A DNA stretch of 64,000 bases, from NCBI GenBank assembly GCA_003991915.1, contig RQTK01000145.1:201276-265275 (forward strand), written 5' to 3'. Each line of letters opens with the position of its first letter. The stretch's first letter is position 1. Shown here in pieces: positions 33,711-47,119 of the stretch. The notes below the pieces were generated by a model, which worked only from the letters and a program-made list of their open reading frames with translations, ran no database searches and was not told the DNA's origin. The stretch is from Elysia chlorotica (Eukaryota > Mollusca > Gastropoda > Plakobranchidae). The translations under genes were made by a program, and so were the position numbers.

Positions 33711-36700
33711 CAATCTCATGAAATTTTAACAACAGTTAGTATTAGAGATCGTAGTAGCAGATAGAAATCACAGGGGTCGACTGGCCCTCAGTATAATAAT
33801 ATTTATACTGCGTTTACTATTCCAATCAGAAAAAAAAATTATTAATCGCTTGATTTAGAGGCATTAGTCTCACGCCTTTTCCCTTCCTGCCGCTTTCTCT
33901 TCGATTGATAAAGACTAGAAAACTTAACATAAGCTTAACAGATCAAAATAAATCAAAGGTTTACAATCAATGAATGTACTTGTGCAGTTCACATTTCACA
34001 ATAGTCATGCTTCAACTGACCCTAGGGGCGTGACGATCGGGGAGGAGAGGTGATGAACTGACTATCTGACAAAAATTATGTGAATGAGAATCCCCCAGAT
34101 GCAAAGATCAAATCGAAGAATAACACAGGCATACCGTGGCTTTAAATTGCGTGAAAATAAAACACATGGACTATCAAATATAAATAATGTATGTTACTAA
34201 AATTACAGACGGTTAAGAGAGTACAGAAACAAAACGTGTATCGTGTAATGTTTGTAGAATATATGGTGGTACTTTAGCCGAAGAAATACATTTTTTTTTA
34301 ATTTTCCGATTACCTTTAGGGTCCAAATATTGGATATAACACTCAGTCCTTCGTCTCCTCGTGGCAAATGCCCCGACTGATGGTTACATGACATTGGGGG
34401 AAAACGGACATAGTGTTTGCCTCAACGAAGTTGAGGTTACTTTTATAAACAAAAGAGTACAAGTTTGACATGGAATCGAATAATGTATCTTATTCAAGCT
34501 AATAATGTTTGCGAGTATCTACAAAACAAGGACGTATTCGCTTTATTTTTTATCGCATAATTATACAGTGTATTTTAATTGAATCAATGGTTGCGGAAAA
34601 TAACTCGCAGTATAACAGAACGGCGTAGTTTTGACTTGTCAGTTTAGAAAAAAAACTAAATTCCAATTAGTATTTACATGAATTACAGTTTTCGAGCCAG
34701 ATCAACAAAATAAATTCCACGAAGTGATAGATTTCTGGATGGCTGCATTTTTCATTCAAAGCTAGCCACACCAACGCGTAGAACGTTTCAAATTTCAGCT
34801 ATGACAACTATTCAAGATAAAAATTAATTAAACGCACTAAACGTTAAATGTCAATGAATTTGACATTCCCAAATATAAATTCATACGGCAATAGTTCTGG
34901 GCTAGTATATTTCACAATCATCAATGTGATCTAGATGTCTATACAGTTTAAATATCCAAAGCCAAATCAGATTTTACCTTCGAATGCAAAAAGTATTTGA
35001 CTTTAAATACCCCAAAACGCACACTGGTTCATAATTATACATTAATATTGTGTTTACACATCGCGCCAGTGCGACAGATGGGGCCCCCAGGCTGTGTAAG
35101 TTGATACTATCGTGGGGGCGGTTGCTGAAGGTTCAACGATGACGCAAACATGCATGGGTCTACAAATAGCGTTAACTTTACCACTCCAAGTCACTGGCAG
35201 TGAAATTAACATTTAGCTAGCTATCGACTTCACGTAGGTGGTAATGACATTGCAGGCAGCGCGAAAGTCGATAATCAGGGATGTCTGTTACACAACACAT
35301 AAGGATGGAGAGACTTGACAGAGGCGCCATAGTCATACTCAAACTATAAAAAATGCATAAAGGTGTAGAACATTCAAAAACGGTCTCAACAAATCCCCAA
35401 ACAGACTTTTACAAACCGAAAACACAATTGAGGAATTAGTTTGAATCCAACACACACACACACACACATAGCTGATATAGACATGGCTACTCCTTGCGAT
35501 ACATGTTTAACAATTAATTATACAAAAGATGTGGAGTCTTTCAATGCCGATGCAAAAGGTCTTGAGCGAATGCGTGCGACATACAAAACAATAAAATTTA
35601 AAGTATTAGTATATACAGATGATAAGCAAATTATCAGTGAGGGAGAAAATTAATGAAACGAATCGGACGGTATCTAGGAATTTGTTCGTCGCCCAAGCTG
35701 ATAAATTGTGCCAATATGAGAATAGTGTCCCCGACATTATGATCTAGACCTTTCCCGACGTGTTATCATCTAAGAACAAAGCCATATAAAATAGTACCGT
35801 TGGTCGCTCAACAAGCAGCAGTTAAGTACGCGTCAAACAACAAAGGCATGCCTCTCAATCAAGATCAAATTAAAGACTATGAAAGGTCAGATGGCCGAAG
35901 AACCTGCGGCCATTATAAAATCATACACGGCTTCAATTTACCCCCCCCCCCCCCCAAACCCACAAAGCTCCAGTGTTGGATTTGCTCACTTTCCTAAGTC
36001 AACGATGTTGATGGTAAAATTGCATGCACAATCATTCTCATTTGCTTAATGGAGTGGCCGTCCTCATTATTAGAGTAAGGTACTTCTGGTGAACATAAAC
36101 GGATTTGTCCACTAGCAAACATCATGTCTGCTATCCTACTCACTCCAAGGCGTAAGGCGCGTCCGACTGAAATGACTTTTTTACTGAACACCCACTGACA
36201 ACAAAAACTAATTTTAAGATATAGTATGTTAAATAAACGCCTCAAAACGAAAAATCTCTCTTGTAGGTGCCTCAGGTATGCCAATTGAACCGCCTTCTCT
36301 TTTAATACAACGGATTACAAAATACCTGTCTACTTTCGAGACAATGATGTGGGCTATAATTTCTAGGGTTTTGCCTCTAATTTGGCAGCGTTCTCTGTTG
36401 ATGGTTTGGACTATCATTTGATTTTTTTTTAATACATATGGAACAAAAAAGTTAACAATCTAAGCCACTACAGCAATAAATAAAAGGCGCAAAATGTTCG
36501 CATACTGAGAGCCAGGCGCGAATGACGCTCAGGGGAATTTGAGAGGAACAGAATACATGGCACAAAAAAATAGAAACGAAAAGTAACTCTTCGTCGATTC
36601 ATCGGCAAAAAACAGACACAAAAAATATAACAATCTGAAACGTTAAAAAAAAAGTTTGAAAGGAGGCAGGGAGCAAGAACAGAGAACAGACATGAGGAAA

Positions 36701-38096
36701 GAAATGTTAAAAAGAAATGGTAAAAAAAAGGAAGGAAACGATTTAGAAGGGCCGTTCCGTTTCCAAAAAAAGGCACCTCCCAAGTACATGCGTGTTAACG
36801 TCGCCTAAGCATCGTACACTTCCGAGTAAACAGTCGGTTTCAATTTTCATCTTTGTTTACCAATTCCAAACGGGGAACATTCAACATTCGTATTGCGAGA
36901 GTATAGGCTTTACAAAACCGGGATTCATAGGGATAGCGGAACGAAGACGATAGGTAAGGGACCGGGACTTTGCACAGGCGTCCAATCATAGCTCAACCCT
37001 AGACTTACGGAGCCAATGAGCGGTCGGAAAAGTCTAATACCCAAGGATGTGATTATGTCATCCGCTATCATCGCAGGGATCGCATAGCCTCTTGTCTCTC
37101 GAAATAGAGCCGCGGGTGAGCAGGTTCGAGGATCATCTGCCATACTCAGCCCAGCGCTAAGCTGAGCGCTTGTGGTCCTGTGAGCTGGCTCGCTCGTCGC
37201 TCACAGGCTAAATCGCCCGAAGCCAGGTCAACATTCTCGATTGGCCTAAATCGAAAGCTTCCGAGACATGTCAGTCCCTCACTGAGTAGTGGTAGTAGTA
37301 GTAGTAGTAGCGAAAAAAGTTGAAGGGGGATGGTAAACAGAAGGCACGATTTATAAAGAAATGGGGCGAAGTCGACGGAAGAGAAAGTGGAGAAAGAAAT
37401 AAGAAATAAGTCTAATGCTATTGAGAACGCGAGAGGAGAAAGACAACTTTTGAGAGAAGGAGAACAGGGGGGAAATACAACACGAGAATAACGAATAGTG
37501 ATGAGGGTCCGATCGCACAAAGGGCAATCATCACAATGAGATGAGATGGGGAACAAAAGACGGGAACGGCAGAGGGACGGACGCGGGGTGCAAGAAAAAC
37601 AAACGATGTGGTATTAGGACCAATCTACAATGCGGTAGAGGGGGCCTACTTTCGTGATAGCCACATTTGGGACATTTGATAAGAGATATTGATCATTTCC
37701 CTCTCTTTGCAGAATATACGCGGTGGGTTATGGACATCAAATTAATGAAGACACTATAATAATTAAATATGAACTAGATACGAGAGAGAGGAAAAAAAAA
37801 TGTAGGACTGTTATACAGTACAGTGAGGGAAAGGCTCACTTCAACGGTATGAGATGGCAGCGAAAAGTTATAATTTGAAAGCAGCAATTTTCGCATGTCA
37901 GATATAAAACAAGAGTACTCAGATCCACGTATTATCCAGTGTGCATCAATGGAAATCCCCCCGAAAAGGAAGAAAGAAAGAATAAAAGTTTCAATCAAAA
38001 TATGGAAAGACATGTACACGATACAAAAGAGTTTTCCATACATTACAATGACACATACACATATCTTTACAAGAGAAATGACAATGAATTACTCAC

Positions 38097-38195
38097 CATT
38101 TTGTTTATAAGAAAATCCCACAAAATACTCTCAATGTAATAATTAGTCCCTCCAACGATAATAGGCATAATACTCCGGGAAAATAGGTCATCAAT
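38097..38195 (-). CDS. TRIT1: TRIT1 exon 3 (GGTNYY motif)
   Basis: 33 codons beginning [20 protein letters not shown]; the acceptor is TATTCTGTACAG and the donor GTGAGT. It is too short to stand out as an ORF. It was found by looking for the next conserved TRIT1 motif and fits exon 2 in phase 0. Confidence 0.93.
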
Positions 38196-41100
38196 CTGTA
38201 CAGAATAAGTTAAGGATATTGGTTGTTTTTTTTTATTTCCTGAAACTAAATAAATATATGTATTTAAGTTCAGAGGATTAGATGGTTGGTTGGTTGGGTT
38301 GGTTTAACGTCCAACAGCAGCACTATATAGGCTATATTGTGGACGGGCCCAGGACGGACGTCTGACAATTTTATGTGCTGCCACACACGAGACAGGGCGG
38401 GGATACCATGACTCCTGTCTCAGCCGGTCACATTATACTGACACCGACCCAACCAGTAGGGAACGCACCAGCCAGGATTCGAACTCGGGACCTTTTGTGT
38501 CGGAAGCCGATGTTCTACCCCTAGACCACCGCGCCCCCCAGGATTAGAAATTAATATGGTAAAAAATATTCTACGTTTTATGAGAAAAAGCATTTCTAGA
38601 AAAAAAAATTTGTTTTTAATATACTTAGAAGGCAAGTCTCAAAGAAATTTATAAACAAATGTGGGTAATTTGCTAAAAAGATACTTATTTTATGTTCACT
38701 GCAGGGAAAAATATTACTAACTTAAATCCATATAACTAAAGCTTGAATTATACCTTTGGCTGTCAAGTTATTCCTATCAGGCATCTTTAGTCAGAAAGTG
38801 TGAAGCTATTTCCTACAGTATCTAAAGACAGATCTTAACCTAGAGTCTTTCCACCAAGGCTTGCCAATCATTATAGATTTCACCAGAACCTTTGAATACA
38901 TGGCAGACATCCAGTATGATAATTTCATTAACAAAGAGCAATACAAACCACTGATACTAGTGATAGTGGTATAAATTATGAAGGATACAATTGGAAGGGC
39001 GGCATCTCGGAAGTCTACAACGTTATAGTGTTTATGATCCGGGTTGAGATAACTTATTAGATGGTGAGGAGCCTCTGCCTGTTCCTCCTCGGTAACTTTA
39101 TTGCTGATTATGTCCAAGCCTTTATAAATCTGGAGAAAAGAAATATAAAAATTATTTCAAAGGGTGTTACAACAATGTGTTTTTTTTAACCAAACAAAAA
39201 ATGTTTTTTCCAAAAAGTCAAAAGTATTTACCAGTAAGTACTACATTTATGAGTCCCTACGTTTGAAGGATGACTGTAAAATAAAAGCAGACTTTTTTTT
39301 TTAACCAAAAGCATTAATTTTCTTGGATAGCTTGTACCACATAAATACTCTTAAATAATGTGCACTGTGCACGGTTGTATTTTTTAAAATAAATTAAACG
39401 TAAGCAATCGTTTACAATAATTTAGACAAAAATTTGACCATAGCATGCTAAAATTGAAAGAAAAAAAAAAAGCAAGCATGCTTAAATATCCATGTCAGTC
39501 AATTTCAAGGTAGCTCCTCTTTTAAACAACATGTATATAACAAGTTAAACTGACTTATTACATAAGCACAAAGAGAAGACTGGTGGCTACGGGACTTGAC
39601 AAGAAGGCATATTCTGAACCTTTCTTTTTTCATCACATCATGAATTCAGACAACTTTTTGCACACATGTCTTACTCTTAGTGCCAAATATGGTCCTATAA
39701 GAAGTGAACTGTTTCGTTACAAATGTCAGCATTTCTTCGCTCTCCGAAATTCCAAAAAGGGCCTAAAAGTAAGCCTCCATAGTGAAGTTCCTTTTGTTAT
39801 ACTCTTCTTAATGCTATTGCTTTTGAGCTTTATAAGGATTGATTAAGTTCGAATGTATACTGTAACAAAACTTTCATGATGGTCAAAATTATCTGATAGA
39901 GTTGGAATAACAAGCATGAAGTAACTTTAGAAAGTGAAAATAATTTTCATAGAACTATTGAACTATTAAGTTAAATAGCATGGTGCATGAAAACATACTT
40001 TTGTAAAGACTTGAACAATAATCTAAAAATAAAGTGCACTGCTGATATGGGCATATACAGGGGCCCAAAATATGTATACCTTATACCTATGTAAAGGAAT
40101 GAGTGAAGATTTACTTTACTGCAATTTACGGTTGTTTTACATCTACCTGGTACTCTAGCTTTTCTTGATTGTATTATCATGCCAGAGAACAACAATTTTT
40201 CAAACAAATCTAGCAAATATTCTTCCAAATGAAACTTTCTTTACCAGTGTGTTCACAGACTTAACTATATAATTATTTCATAAGTCTAGTCTGACTCCAA
40301 ATGGATATGACATTGTTTCAGCAATGCTAACTGGATCTTTATTTTTTTTTTCACTGAACCTCTTGCTTAAAGCATACATAGGCCCTTCACAAACCTTTAC
40401 TTATCTCCCGACTTGTTAACTCATTTTTTTTCAAAACTCAAAATCAACAGTTAAGGGAAAATTGGGATCATAACAGGTGGTTTGAAGAGCTTGAAAGATC
40501 CTCAATATGGATACAATGAATGATAGACAGTAAACTGCTAGTCACTAAGTATAAGTTGCCTGTAAGTCAGAGTCAGATAGTACATATACTTTTGCAAGTG
40601 GTCTATTTTCCTCATTAACCTTCCCCTCATATATTACATGAATTTATGAATCTCAACGTATTTAGGCCAGCTAATGGCCACCAAGTTTCTAATGAAGTAG
40701 AGAACTCTGAAAACAGCATTAAGTTACGAATAGATTTACTGAAAAACCCATCTAAAGATTAGATCACTATGAAGGGAACACAATAAAGTGGAGTCCCATC
40801 AAGAGATTTATTTGGCTTTCAGTCCCACAGCAACTGGTAAAACGTTTTCTTAATTTATACTTAATTTAAATGTATTTTGATGTGCTGAGAATCATGTGGA
40901 ATTAATTAAGTATCTTTTGTCACACATTCACGTATGGTGGATTCTAGATCTAAAATCACAAAACACCACTGCACTTATTGGTGGTTGTTACTACACCTTA
41001 ACGTTGAGTCCTGTTTTCTAAATTCAATAATACTAGCACGACATGAGTCACGACAAAGTAATCTGCCCAAAAAATAATGTTGGAAGACTATGTGACATTA

Positions 41101-42575
41101 TGGGTTCATTTCTACCATAGACGATGAGGATTTTTTTTATAAAATCCATTGCATGCTCAATCATACAGACATTCCTGTTTGTTCAAATGAACTCTGCTGT
41201 AAGGAAGTCATCTAGGTTTCCCAACATCTTTTGGTTTTCTGTTGTTGGGTTAGATGACGCCATAATTGGCAGTATTGGCAACCAGGTGTTTTCAAGGTAT
41301 CACGGTATGGCGTGCAGCAGGTTGGTAAACTGTAAGATTGCATTTATATTCACTGCTATTATACTGTATTGGAATTAGCCTAATACATTGTTGATCCATT
41401 CCGACAGAAAAGGTAGATTGAGTAAATACTAGATATTTAGCTATGACTATGTACAGCATAATCAGCAAAGTTGTACTAATAATGTAAAAAGGAAAACATT
41501 GATGCAGTGATGTTCACAAAAACATAAAAACCAAAGTGTTATTGAACCGCAGAGAATTCATTTTAAAGTGTGTGTTGCTATTGCATGACATCCTCAGCTA
41601 GATGTAGAATCTTAAATCTGTGAACTAACTTTAGTAACTACCACTGTGACCCCAGTAGATCTAGATCTAAATCTGTTAAAAAATCAACACATTATTTAAT
41701 CTCAAAAGTGTAGACTAATTGAGTAATTCTATAGGCCTAATCTATGTACATTTAGATCTATATTACAAGTAGGACTCTTTACGTTTACCTACTGCGGTCC
41801 CATCTCTGTTAACATGGACAGTCATTTTCGATACAGAGGGCATGGTATTTAATTTAATATAAAAAAACTTTAGGCCTAAGAGTAGAAAATCTTTAAGAAA
41901 ATCAAGAAAATATGTTTCCATTTACTTTTAGCCTGTACCTTTACCGTGCCCAATATTATACTACTCAGTCTACTGGGGGCATGTAATGTTTTGTCTTAAG
42001 TCAACTAAGTCCTCAGGTCTAGATCTAGAATCTATATCTAGATTCTAGATCCAGTCAATATCAATCTAGATTTTAGTCACCCTGTAGGCCTAGATCTAAA
42101 TCTAGATCTAGAGTATACATATCGATCTAGTTCTCTAGGCCTAGATTCTCTAGATCTAGATCGAATGTGGCCGACATGTACATAGCAACAGGACTGCAGT
42201 AGGTAAGGAGTACCATATATGACTTAATTGCTTTCTTATTAACGAATCCAGGCAGGTTAGTAGAAATAGAGACTAGAATCGTTTACACGAGGTTAACATG
42301 AGTGACATTCACATGATTCAGACAACCAGAGGCAATCCAATGTTTACACCATGCCACATGATCTTCACATTGATCAAGATCAATATAGATCTATAGATCT
42401 AGATTATAGATCCAAGAGCACAACTTCAGTTATTACGACAGAAGATACATACTTGCATAGAATCTGCACTGATGATTTCTCCTGCGAAAGATTTAGCTAT
42501 TTCAATGGCAAGCTTAGATTTCCCTGCCCCTGTAGCACCCAAAACTACCACGAGCGGATTGCGAATCGCTGCCAT
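38097..42575 (-). CDS. TRIT1: tRNA dimethylallyltransferase, first three coding exons only (partial)
   Basis: Adds the isopentenyl group of DMAPP to A37 of tRNAs reading UNN codons (MiaA/MOD5/TRIT1 family). Exons: 42453-42575, 38989-39129 and 38097-38195, all phase 0, giving 121 residues. Motifs: P-loop GATGAGKS (13-20); [20 protein letters not shown] (33-51), the hallmark of the family; HHLISYLNP and [24 protein letters not shown] (99-111). The start is MAAIRNPL, with Kozak-like AAGATGG. The frame stays open upstream to an ATG at 42629, but that 18-residue extension is acidic and not a convincing mitochondrial leader. Family members usually exceed 400 residues, so about two thirds, including the C-terminal zinc finger, is missing. 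I found no later exon between 30 and 38 kb, so distant exons, undetected ones or a broken locus are all possible. Confidence 0.9.
38283..38545 (-). mobile_element. tRNA-derived SINE, full length
   Basis: The minus strand reads a head with GGTGGTCTAGGGGTAGAACA and B-box GAGTTCGAATCC, then ACTGGTTGGGTCGGTGTCAG, GTGTGGCAGCACATAAAATT, and ends GGACGTTAAACCAACC. Lies in TRIT1 intron 2 and is the best-preserved copy here. Confidence 0.9.
38989..39129 (-). CDS. TRIT1: TRIT1 exon 2
   Basis: 47 codons, [17 protein letters not shown] through [11 protein letters not shown]. The acceptor is TTTTCTCCAG and the donor GTATCC. The open frame beyond the donor is intron and does not match the family. Confidence 0.92.
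39130..42452 (-). other. TRIT1: TRIT1 intron 1
   Basis: No other gene seen. CTAGATCT palindrome clusters at about 42,015-42,160 and 42,385-42,415 lie close to exon 1. Confidence 0.6.
42453..42575 (-). CDS. TRIT1: TRIT1 exon 1 (P-loop)
   Basis: 41 codons from [20 protein letters not shown] to SADSMQ, ending at donor GTATGT. It carries the nucleotide-binding P-loop and the conserved D38-S39. Confidence 0.92.
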
Positions 42576-43438
42576 CTTGTGCAGCGGAAGCTGGAAATCG
42601 AACTCTTTTTCGCTATAAATCAAAAACATGGTTTGTTTTTCTTTTGGAGGAACAAGCCCAGCAAAGTTAAAAATAGTCTAGTTGCCAAAAGAAAATAATA
42701 TTTTGACCTTTAGTTTGATTTGATCTTAGAATGTATCCAAATTATTTGTTTTATAATTTTCTTTGCTTTCTTTTACGTTAATCCAAAGGTGATTACGTTC
42801 ATATAATAATAAAATAGATTACTACTTTAAAATCCAAACAAATTTAGTTCTCAACCAAATCATATTGTTTTCAAATTCCAAAAAGTGGTTTCTAGCCTAG
42901 GCACAAACACGAGGCTCAACCTCAGTTACGGTTATGGAAACGAATAAACAAATCAACAACATAAAAACCATTTTGATAACCCTCAGAGTTGTAACTAAAT
43001 GAACTTCAGTCGTTTTGTGATTTCTAAGGTTAAGGTGTAGATGTGTAACAGAATGGAACAAAAATAAGCTTTTCGATCTGTCTACAATCATAATACAAGT
43101 TCAATAATTAAATGTAAATCACCATTAATTAATAATTGTCTTGAAAATGTGCTGTTACCTTGTAATTGCAGATTGTAGTTGTATTTGTTGTCGCTGCCAT
43201 TGTTGTTGTTGTTGTTGTTGTTACTTTCCTTTTCTTTCTGGCTGAATGTTGGATTATTTAGCTTGTTTTTGTTTTGTTTGTTTCATTTGTTTGCTATAAT
43301 TTTGTTTGTTGTTTTCCTTTGCTATTTTGTTGTTGTTGTTTTTTGTTTTTGTTTTTTCTTTTCACATCTTTAATTTTTTTTTTTCGGTTGGTTCCTTTTT
43401 TTCTTTTTTATTCCTTTTCGCCAGTCAAGGAAAGAGTA

Positions 43439-43843
<405 letters not shown>

Positions 43844-44237
43844 ATTGCTGTTGTTGACAGTGGTAGTGCTAACAATGTCTGGAGTACATGTATAACAGAT
43901 GTAGTAGTCGTGATAGAGAAGGAATGGTAACATGAAGCCTCTGAGTCTGAATCTTTTAAGTCCAAACTGGATAAGGCTCACGTTTTCCTATTTTTTTTTC
44001 CTTTGTCTCTTTCTTTCCTTCATAGTCTTTCCTTATTATATGTTTCTTGTCTTATCTTTATATCTAGAATTTACTGTATATCACAACTTGTGTCTTCCTC
44101 AAGCTGGCGGCAAAACACCTGCCGCGGGCACCATGCATATAGAAGTTAATCAGCCCTTTGTGCGCCCACAAACCAAAAGAAGAACAGCTTTTTAAGTCTT
44201 TGTCCCACTGAACCTTATTTAGTCCCCATACCAACAG

Positions 44238-44719
44238 GTCCCCTGCCTTCGAGTCGCACAGAGACTGACGTGACGGTTCACGAACTAGCCTTAAGAAGTG
44301 AGGCTTTGCGAAAGCGAGGCCTGTATAGAAAACGGATACGACAGGTAAGGTTGACTGCTCCTTCATTTAATCATAGATCTATCTTAGACTCTCAAACCCA
44401 TCTAGCATTCAGAAAAATTTCTTGTTTAAGGGGCGGGATTACGTCATCCGTTGTTGTAAAGTGTATCGCAAAGCGTATAACATTGTAATAGCATAGAGAA
44501 GAAAGAGCGTGGCACGGTGGCAGCAGCTGACTGAGAAGAAAGCGTCCAACAATATTTTTCTATCCCCTAAGCCTGTCGCAAAATCAACTAGAGGTCTCGT
44601 GCTATGGCCGCCTGCGCGATGAAAGATGCAGTTGTGTGGTGGGTGGATGTGTGTCAGCTGAATTCAGTTTTTCTTTTTAGGTTCTAGTCCAGGAAGATGA
44701 GCTCTTTAAAAAGGACTGA
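44238..44719 (+). CDS. 3'-terminal exons of an unidentified gene
   Basis: Two exons, 44238-44344 and 44681-44719, have clean splice sites (acceptors ATACCAACAG and TTCTTTTTAG, donor CAG/GTAAGG). They join in phase 0 into SSRTETDVTVHELALRSEAL and RKRGLYRKRIRQ-VLVQEDELFKKD-stop. The first two bases of the first exon complete a codon from an upstream exon ending in phase 1, which I did not find. An AATAAA follows the stop by 16 bases. The 47 visible residues are charged and likely helical. I do not recognise the protein. The gene is convergent with nothing nearby and diverges from TRIT1. Confidence 0.6.
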
Positions 44720-44735
44720 ATTTGCCACTGATTGT

Positions 44736-44741
44736 AATAAA
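44736..44741 (+). promoter_or_regulatory. PolyA signal of the unidentified gene
   Basis: AATAAA 16 bases after the TGA that ends the 44681-44719 exon. The spacing is short but normal, and it supports a real transcript end. Confidence 0.5.
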
Positions 44742-44825
44742 ACGAAACTTTATATTTTTATGAACTACAATGTCGGAAGTTTCATAATTATACCAAGAGT
44801 TTCCACCGATCAGCTGACTGGAATA

Positions 44826-44852
44826 TGTTGTTGTTGTTGTTGTTGTTGTTGT
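44826..44852. repeat. (TTG)n microsatellite
   Basis: Nine TTG units about 85 bases past the unidentified gene's polyA signal. Confidence 0.95.
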
Positions 44853-45299
44853 TTTCAAGATTAAAGGTCACCGAGTGCATTTTTTTTTGTTTGGTGCAAA
44901 GTGTTACTTTTTTTTAACTGTATCCGAACAACTGTAAACTATCTTTAATTTTCTTCACATCTTGAAATTTAGATATAGTTTTTCGGTAAAACAAAGTCAA
45001 AATAAGGCGATAAAGAATACAAAATTATAAGACTCAAAGAGTAAGCCTAAAATAATTCATAAGCTGGCCTGTAACTCTTCTAACAGCCTAACATTTTCAG
45101 ACTACTTTTCGCGACTGCTCGCATCTTCTTGGTCCCAGATCCTGAGCGATGTGGCATAAAGAACCAGACCTGGAAGAAAGAAAAGTCAAGCGTCTTTGTT
45201 CCGTTGCCCAGTTGTGTACATGTACATTGTCCTTCTTCCTCTCTGCATGTCTGTGTCTCTTAATCTCTCCTCGTTGTCTCTGTCAGTCTTTCTGTGCCT

Positions 45300-45380
45300 T
45301 GTTTGTCTGTCTCTCTGTCTGTCTCTGTCTGTCTGTCTTGTTCTGTCTGTCCTCTGTCTCTCTCTGCCTCTGTCTGTCTC

Positions 45381-45452
<72 letters not shown>
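45300..45452. repeat. (CTGT)n/(CT)n compound microsatellite
   Basis: CTGT-rich stretch followed by pure CT from about 45401. Confidence 0.95.
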
Positions 45453-45455
<3 letters not shown>

Positions 45456-45573
45456 AGTGACTGTCTGTTTAAGGAGTCTTAATACGATGCGTTCCTTCTT
45501 TTATAATCGTGTTCCTTGTCAGCACTAATTCGGAAATGCTTGAAATGAACTGAAGTTAGGAAATGCATTTCAA

Positions 45574-45735
45574 AAGACTTTTAAAGATAAACATAATGTA
45601 CCCTTGCTTTGTTATTATTATTAGAGGTCCTAAGCTTTATGGGGAAATGCTAGATTTAGTTGTGCATGGTTTTTCTAAAGACTTTTAAAGATAAACATAA
45701 TGGGAAATGCTAGATTTAGTTGTGCATGGTTTTCT
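45574..45735. repeat. Interleaved short duplications
   Basis: GACTTTTAAAGATAAACATA occurs twice (about 45579 and 45680), and GGGAAATGCTAGATTTAGTT plus GTGCATGG twice (about 45642 and 45701), forming a local tandem duplication with a partial third copy. Confidence 0.85.
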
Positions 45736-46139
45736 AAACAAAAAGAGTAAGATTTCCGTCGAATAAGGTTATTCGTGAAAATTTGCTTCAAGTTCAACCT
45801 TGACGACTACACACTGTTGAAAAAGATTTTCTTTATATTACTGAAGAAAGGAAGATAGATGATGAGAGAGGACGGTAGAGAAAGATACACTGTAATGCGA
45901 GATAAAGAAGGGAGTGTGGCGAGAATAGACCACGGGTAGAATGCACAAACATGACGTAGCTTACGTCTCGTCGCAAGTATTCTTATTCTTATATTGTTTC
46001 GACGAGACTAAAGCGTCTTAATTCAAGTACTTTTCGTCGGTCGACCCTATATTAAAATAGCTAATTCTGCATTACAATGTACAACTTTTGATTAAACTCA
46101 GAGTGAGTAAGATAAAACAAAACTAAAATAAAACAAAGG

Positions 46140-46690
46140 GAAATGTATTTTATTTCATGTTCTGTCACCCAAAACATCCACTGCAGTGTATTAATAAAAA
46201 AGAATGAGTGAGGATCGGAAAATAATTAACAATTTTCTGCCTGGTAACGTGCTAAGACGATAAAATATACATAAAGTATAAAAAACTTAATTGAATACAC
46301 ACAAGCACCAGATACCTTGAATACAATCATTTAGTTAGCCTTCGTGCTTGCTGAACACATTGCTATCATATCATCAGGCCTTTTTCGCTCGACCACAAAC
46401 TAAAAATAACATTGTTATTCTGCAGCCAAACCCTTGATTAAAAAGAAATATACAAAACAAAAAATAACGGATGGGAAAAATGGATTTTTATTGGATGTTC
46501 TGCTATGCAAATCTACTGGAGTGTGAAAAATAATAAAATTAAAAACAAATATTCAAGCCCTTGTTGGTGCCGGACTTAAGCGATATGAAATATAATGGAA
46601 AAAAATTAATTAAATAAACACAAACATTATAGACCTTGAATACAATCATGTAGTGAGCCTTCTGGCTTGCTAAACACTTAACCCTTTGAA
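46140..46690. repeat. Diverged tandem duplication
   Basis: The segments ending CCTTGAATACAATCATTTAG (about 46335) and CCTTGAATACAATCATGTAG (about 46655) continue TTAGCCTTC/GTGAGCCTTC and share upstream landmarks; spacing about 320 bp. Confidence 0.6.
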
Positions 46691-46855
46691 TGGGTGAGTA
46701 TCCAAAATCTCACAGACGGCCTTAGTCTCCAACGGCGAAACAATCAGCCTAGACGCCTTTGTCTTGGCTATTGTGATACGGGCATTGTTGTTGAATGTTG
46801 GGTACTGAGAATGGGACTGGGAGTGAGACACGGGTCCCCCCTCTTGATGGATGCT

Positions 46856-47119
<264 letters not shown>

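Larger units (their letters stand above)
29640..38090. other. Intergenic or TRIT1 3' intron space
   Basis: Mostly unique AT-rich DNA with SINE pieces (32466-32640, 33236-33290), GA/CT arrays (31995-32056, 33479-33517), an A/G homopolymer junction (31521-31549) and the GIMAP-like patch. TRIT1 exons 4 onward would be expected on the minus strand here, but none was recognised. Confidence 0.45.

Noticed and set aside
36925-37143. 72-codon minus-strand frame
   Set aside because: Part of it (CCAATGAGCG...CCCAAG) resembles 32,785-32,820, suggesting a dispersed repeat rather than a gene; no domain.
38806-38988. Continuation of the TRIT1 exon 2 frame
   Set aside because: The family motif resumes at 38195 after a proper donor and acceptor, so this open stretch is intron.
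42160-42216. Possible first exon of the unidentified plus-strand gene (donor GTAAGG after GCAGTAG)
   Set aside because: Its phase would fit, but the matching frame has a stop just upstream and no ATG.
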